Assembly (NCBI GenBank): GCA_037013495.1
Contig: CM072803.1
Span: forward strand, 22,589,501 to 22,653,500
DNA from: Hippophae tibetana
Lineage: Eukaryota; Streptophyta; Magnoliopsida; Rosales; Elaeagnaceae
DNA: 64,000 nucleotides
Direction: 5' to 3'
A model generated the notes under the pieces. The model saw only the letters and a program-made list of their open reading frames with translations, searched no databases and was not told where the DNA came from. Positions 60,880 through 64,000 of the stretch are shown piece after piece (within the stretch, counting starts at the first letter, position 1; the number at the start of each line of letters is the position of its first letter). Made by a program: the position numbers and the translations under genes.

Positions 60880-61062
60880 TGTTAATGTATATCTAGTAAC
60901 AAATTAATGTATATATATCTACTAATGTATATCTATTTTCTTTATGCATATATATATCTTATTACTTTAGACATATCTAGTTTACTTGTAACTCCTATAT
61001 AAAAGCAACATGTATATTCATTTAATCACAAAATATAATATAATTATTAAGTATTTCTAACA
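60880..61062 (+). repeat. 3' LTR of copia element 2
   Basis: 183 bp, begins TGTTA and ends TAACA (5-bp terminal inverted repeat), directly after the polypurine tract. Contains TCCTATATAAAAGC, a likely TATA box. Confidence 0.9.
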
Positions 61063-61552
61063 TATGAAAATGTTAAAAATATTATTATTGTCGACAAAAA
61101 TTTTGGAAAAAAATCATCAAAACTATGAGAACTTTATCAAAAATATAAACTTTTTTTATAAAACTTTATAAAACATCAAAACAATCAATTATTTATATTT
61201 TTAATTAATTTTTTATTTAATACATGTATTTTTAAAAATTAAAATATTTATATTAATAAATAAATTTACCAATTAATTAAAATATTGTATAATAAAATAT
61301 ATATTATTTTTTGCTAATTATATTAACTATTATAAATAGATAAATCCTCATAATATGAAGAAAAAAATTTCATTAATTAATTGTTTTTAAAAGAAATCAT
61401 AATTAAGGGAGACATGATAAACCTTACTCTTTAATGCAATCTATATGTTATATCATTAATCTAAAATAATAGAAAATAAAACATGCATGCAACGACTAAA
61501 ACAATTACTAACTATCAAACTCATTAAAACCAAAAACAATTATGTTTGGACA
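61063..61552. other. AT-rich spacer between copia 2 and the gypsy fragment
   Basis: Low-complexity A/T DNA. No coding region or element border recognised apart from the flanking LTRs. Confidence 0.5.
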
Positions 61553-62340
61553 TGTAGCCCGACCCGAATCGAAGTGAGCAATCTGAGCCGTAAGACGAAA
61601 TATTCTAGATGACGTACCTGACTCTACACACTTGTAACGCACCAGCAAGTAGGAGGTCGGTCCCGGACAACCATCCCTTTGTAAGGTTGACCACTAGCTC
61701 GAGCTTAGGTCAACCTCAATCCATAAAATGTTAAACTTTATATTGATTGTATCCCTCTCGCACCCATATATGTGTACACATTATGTGATCAACACATGTA
61801 TATGTAATATTCTATAAATAGATAGACCTCTTATGGAATACATATATTTAGCCAATTATTTTGACTTCTCTCTATGTTCTCTCTATGTTCTCTCTTTATA
61901 AATCGGATTAACCCCAAACATTTTGGCGACCACCGTGGGATTTAGATTTTGAAGTCGAGCTTAAGTTTCTGACATCGTATTCTTTGGAATTCACTCCGAA
62001 CCTTGAGAAAAGCTTGGAAAACCAGACGTGCTCCATTGGAAAGCTACATTGAAAAATCACAAACATTTGTCAAGCATCACCATGGTAGGAACCCACGTTG
62101 GAGGAAGGTCGAGGTTGGCTAATGAGGCTAAAGCTAAAGATAACCTTCACCACCAAGAGTTAGCTAGCTAGCTCCTCGAATTAAGAAGAGAGCTCGAAAA
62201 AACATAAAATAGGTCGTTACGCTCCCATTCAAGAAGAAGAACCTCAAATAACCAAACAAATTACCCGATCAATAGAAACATAGTCGGGCGTGGCCAGCCC
62301 GAGCCATACCAAGTGGAATAGGAAGATGAAAGAGACCCCG
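61553..62340 (+). mobile_element. Ty3/gypsy 5' end: LTR plus start of gag
   Basis: The LTR spans about 61553-61920 (TGTAGCCCGAC...CCCCAAACA) with a TCTATAAATAG TATA-like box near 61812 and a TCTCTATGTTC direct repeat before its end. The next bases, TTTTGGCGACCACCGTGGGA (61921-61940), are the primer-site region typical of plant gypsy elements. A gag start, MVGTHVGGRSRLANE, opens at 62082 but hits a TAG at codon 30. The element stops at 62340, where another LTR begins. Confidence 0.75.
62082..62340 (+). pseudogene. Gypsy gag N-terminal remnant
   Basis: GGRSRLANEAKAKDNLHHQE resembles the N-terminus of plant gypsy gag proteins. In-frame stops follow in LAS*LLELRRELEKT*. Truncated at 62340 by the neighbouring insertion. 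Confidence 0.6.
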
Positions 62341-64000
62341 TGATAACTGTATTTTATATAGTTATTTTCATCTATTTTATTAATTATAATTACTATGTTC
62401 TTGACATTTTTATTAATTTTAGTTGAATAAATTAATATTTAGTGTTTATTTGTTTAGGAATATATTTTTAAGAAAATTAAATAATTTGAATCGAAAAAGT
62501 ACTTAATTGCAAATTTATGTCTAAAAATATAATTTAAATTAAAAGAGTACTTAATTGTAATTAATAAAAGTCTAAAATATAATTTGAATTAAAATGAAGC
62601 CTAATTTTAATTAAAGAAAGTTTAAAATATAATTTGAGTTAAATTGGAAGTCCAAAATTCAATTAAGAAAAGTTTATTTTTCTGCGCAGGAGAGAAGAAG
62701 GCCACGCGCGCCACGTGAACCGTCAGATCAAAAAAGGAACTGTAAGGATGCACACATGTCTTTAAAACCTGACTAAAGCGATTGGACGTATTTTTTATGG
62801 TTGAACGCTGCTCGGTACCCGACGTGGGGCCCACCTACCGCGCAACCCGGTGTGTATGGTGGAACCCACGTGGCTGTTACGCGTCTGCCAAAAGGGTGTG
62901 ATCCCGTGCGACGCAGTCTACATATTCTTTGTGCACCTATCTATCCAACAGATTATACAACAGTGTATTGAATTTATAAAAAAAATCAACAACGACGCCC
63001 TCTGTTTCATGTCTTCCACGCGTACGTTAAAATAACAATTTCGATATTCATTTTCATACGCGTGGCTGCGTTCCTAAAGAAAAATGTCCCCCATGCGTTT
63101 TATTTGTATTTTCGATGTAAAATGTATTCCGCGTGTCTAAAAAAATGTAGTTTTTAGCTATAAATAGGACATTTATTGCTGAAAATAGAGTTTTGAGTTT
63201 TGGATTTTTAGAAGAGTTTAAGGTTGGACTATGGAACACGTAGAAGCCATTTTTGGTTTCTGTTGTGTTCTGCGTGTGCCAAATATTCAAGAGCAGATGA
63301 TGTTTTAATTTTCTTAGTGTTCTGTAACTCATATTCCTTAAGTTTTGTAATTTTTATTTTTATTTATGAAGTAATTTAATTTTTCTAGGGTTGCGTTTTA
63401 TCTAAATTTATGAAGTTTGAGTTTAATTATTTTTGAATGATTTATAAGATTTTTAATTTGTTTATTCTATTTGTGTTTAATGCTTTTGATTATTGGAAAA
63501 TTTATCAAATGATCAGTGACACTTAAATAAACTTATAAGAGGCATTTTTGTGTATATTGCTCATTGATAGAATAACATGTATATATGAAGGATAGGAATA
63601 TACATTTATCGTATGTGTGGCCATTTAAGAACTTAAAACGTAATGAATCTTGGTGAATTTAATTCTCATAGAAATATAGTGAATTAATTTAATGAGGTGT
63701 GTCTATATGGAGGTCGGAAGAGATGTATGGATAAAATTAGAAGTTTTCGATTGACGAATTAAATTTACTATAAAAATATAAATCAAGAGAAAATAATATG
63801 ATTCGAGTGGATTAATTTGGTGAAAAACTACAATCCTAGATTTCTTTTATTTTGTTATAAAACTCTTTTCTTAACTTCTTCCAATTAACGATTGTTTTGG
63901 ATAAAATGAAAGTGAAATAATTTTAATACTCAACAAACTATAGTAACAAATCTCTGTGGGAACGATATTTCACTTATCAAATTTTATTACTTGTGACCAT
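62341..64000 (+). mobile_element. Long LTR of a second Ty3/gypsy (Tat/Athila-like) element, cut by the window edge
   Basis: Begins TGATAACTGTATTTTATATA at 62341, typical of long plant gypsy LTRs. A GC-rich block with two CACGTG cores (near 62713 and 62869) lies inside. Near the window end CTCTGTGGGAACGATATTTC (about 63951) resembles the segment just before the LTR end in Tat/Athila elements. At least 1.66 kb with no supported gene. The downstream primer site and coding region lie outside the window. Confidence 0.6.

Larger units (their letters stand above)
55912..61062 (+). mobile_element. Ty1/copia element 2, nearly full length but defective
   Basis: The 3' LTR spans 60880-61062 (183 bp; TGTTAATG...TTCTAACA) and is preceded by the purine tract GAAGGAGG. 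The 5' LTR spans about 55912-56036 (125 bp) and ends in the same TTCTAACA. By eye, roughly nine differences separate the aligned parts, and the 5' LTR lacks 58 bases present in the 3' copy. The terminal TG of the 5' LTR is altered. No standard tRNA-Met primer site follows 56036. Gag, protease, integrase, reverse transcriptase and RNase H are all recognisable. Confidence 0.9.

Noticed and set aside
62622-63332. Genes at 62.6-63.3 kb suggested by GC-rich DNA and short frames
   Set aside because: The region lies within a long LTR beginning at 62341. Frames are short, on both strands, and have no domain.

Overview
This is a nuclear segment of a eudicot plant genome. It is strongly AT-rich, its genes have long GT-AG introns, and transposable-element debris fills the space between them. 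Nothing points to a bacterial, organellar or CRISPR-type system. The species cannot be fixed from sequence alone.

Four plausible host genes lie in the first half. A two-exon AN1/C2H2 zinc-finger stress-associated protein gene (SAP11/13-like) is at 268-3054 (+). A single-exon GeBP/STOREKEEPER-family transcription factor gene is at 10768-12015 (+). A six-exon plastid DUF1517 protein gene resembling FLAP1 is at 17253-22374 (+). A seven-exon WNK1/9-clade protein kinase gene is at 27153-31568 (-). I worked out exon borders by hand: all introns are GT-AG, phases join, and the products (291, 415, 411 and 711 aa) fit family lengths. The GeBP-WNK pairing recalls Arabidopsis At3g04930/At3g04910 and At5g28040/At5g28080 (from memory), which suggests an old syntenic block now carrying a FLAP1-like gene. 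The four genes do not form a pathway.

Between the genes, 4.7-8.6 kb holds a heavily mutated coding fossil that I read tentatively as an endogenous pararetrovirus (caulimovirid-like), ending near a tRNA-Met primer-site-like motif. Three copies of one short hAT-type MITE sit at 1.9, 12.9 and 18.1 kb, two of them with 8-bp target duplications. A roughly 0.9-kb foldback lies downstream of the WNK gene (25.6-26.5 kb). Tandem duplications of 43 to about 240 bp recur throughout.

From 36 kb to the end the window is almost entirely transposons: a decayed CACTA element with a Ulp1-like protease relic (36.3-41.5 kb); a 317-bp near-perfect palindrome (41.5-41.8 kb); three Ty1/copia relics (43.2-46.2, 47.3-51.6 and 55.9-61.1 kb), each broken differently; and a Ty3/gypsy 5' end (61.55-62.34 kb) cut by a second long-LTR element that runs off the window. 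An 800-bp repeat of unknown class occurs in opposite orientation at 8.8-9.7 and 52.9-53.8 kb.

All calls rest on reading the sequence and on remembered family features. No alignment or database search was run, so element borders are approximate unless a terminal motif is stated.
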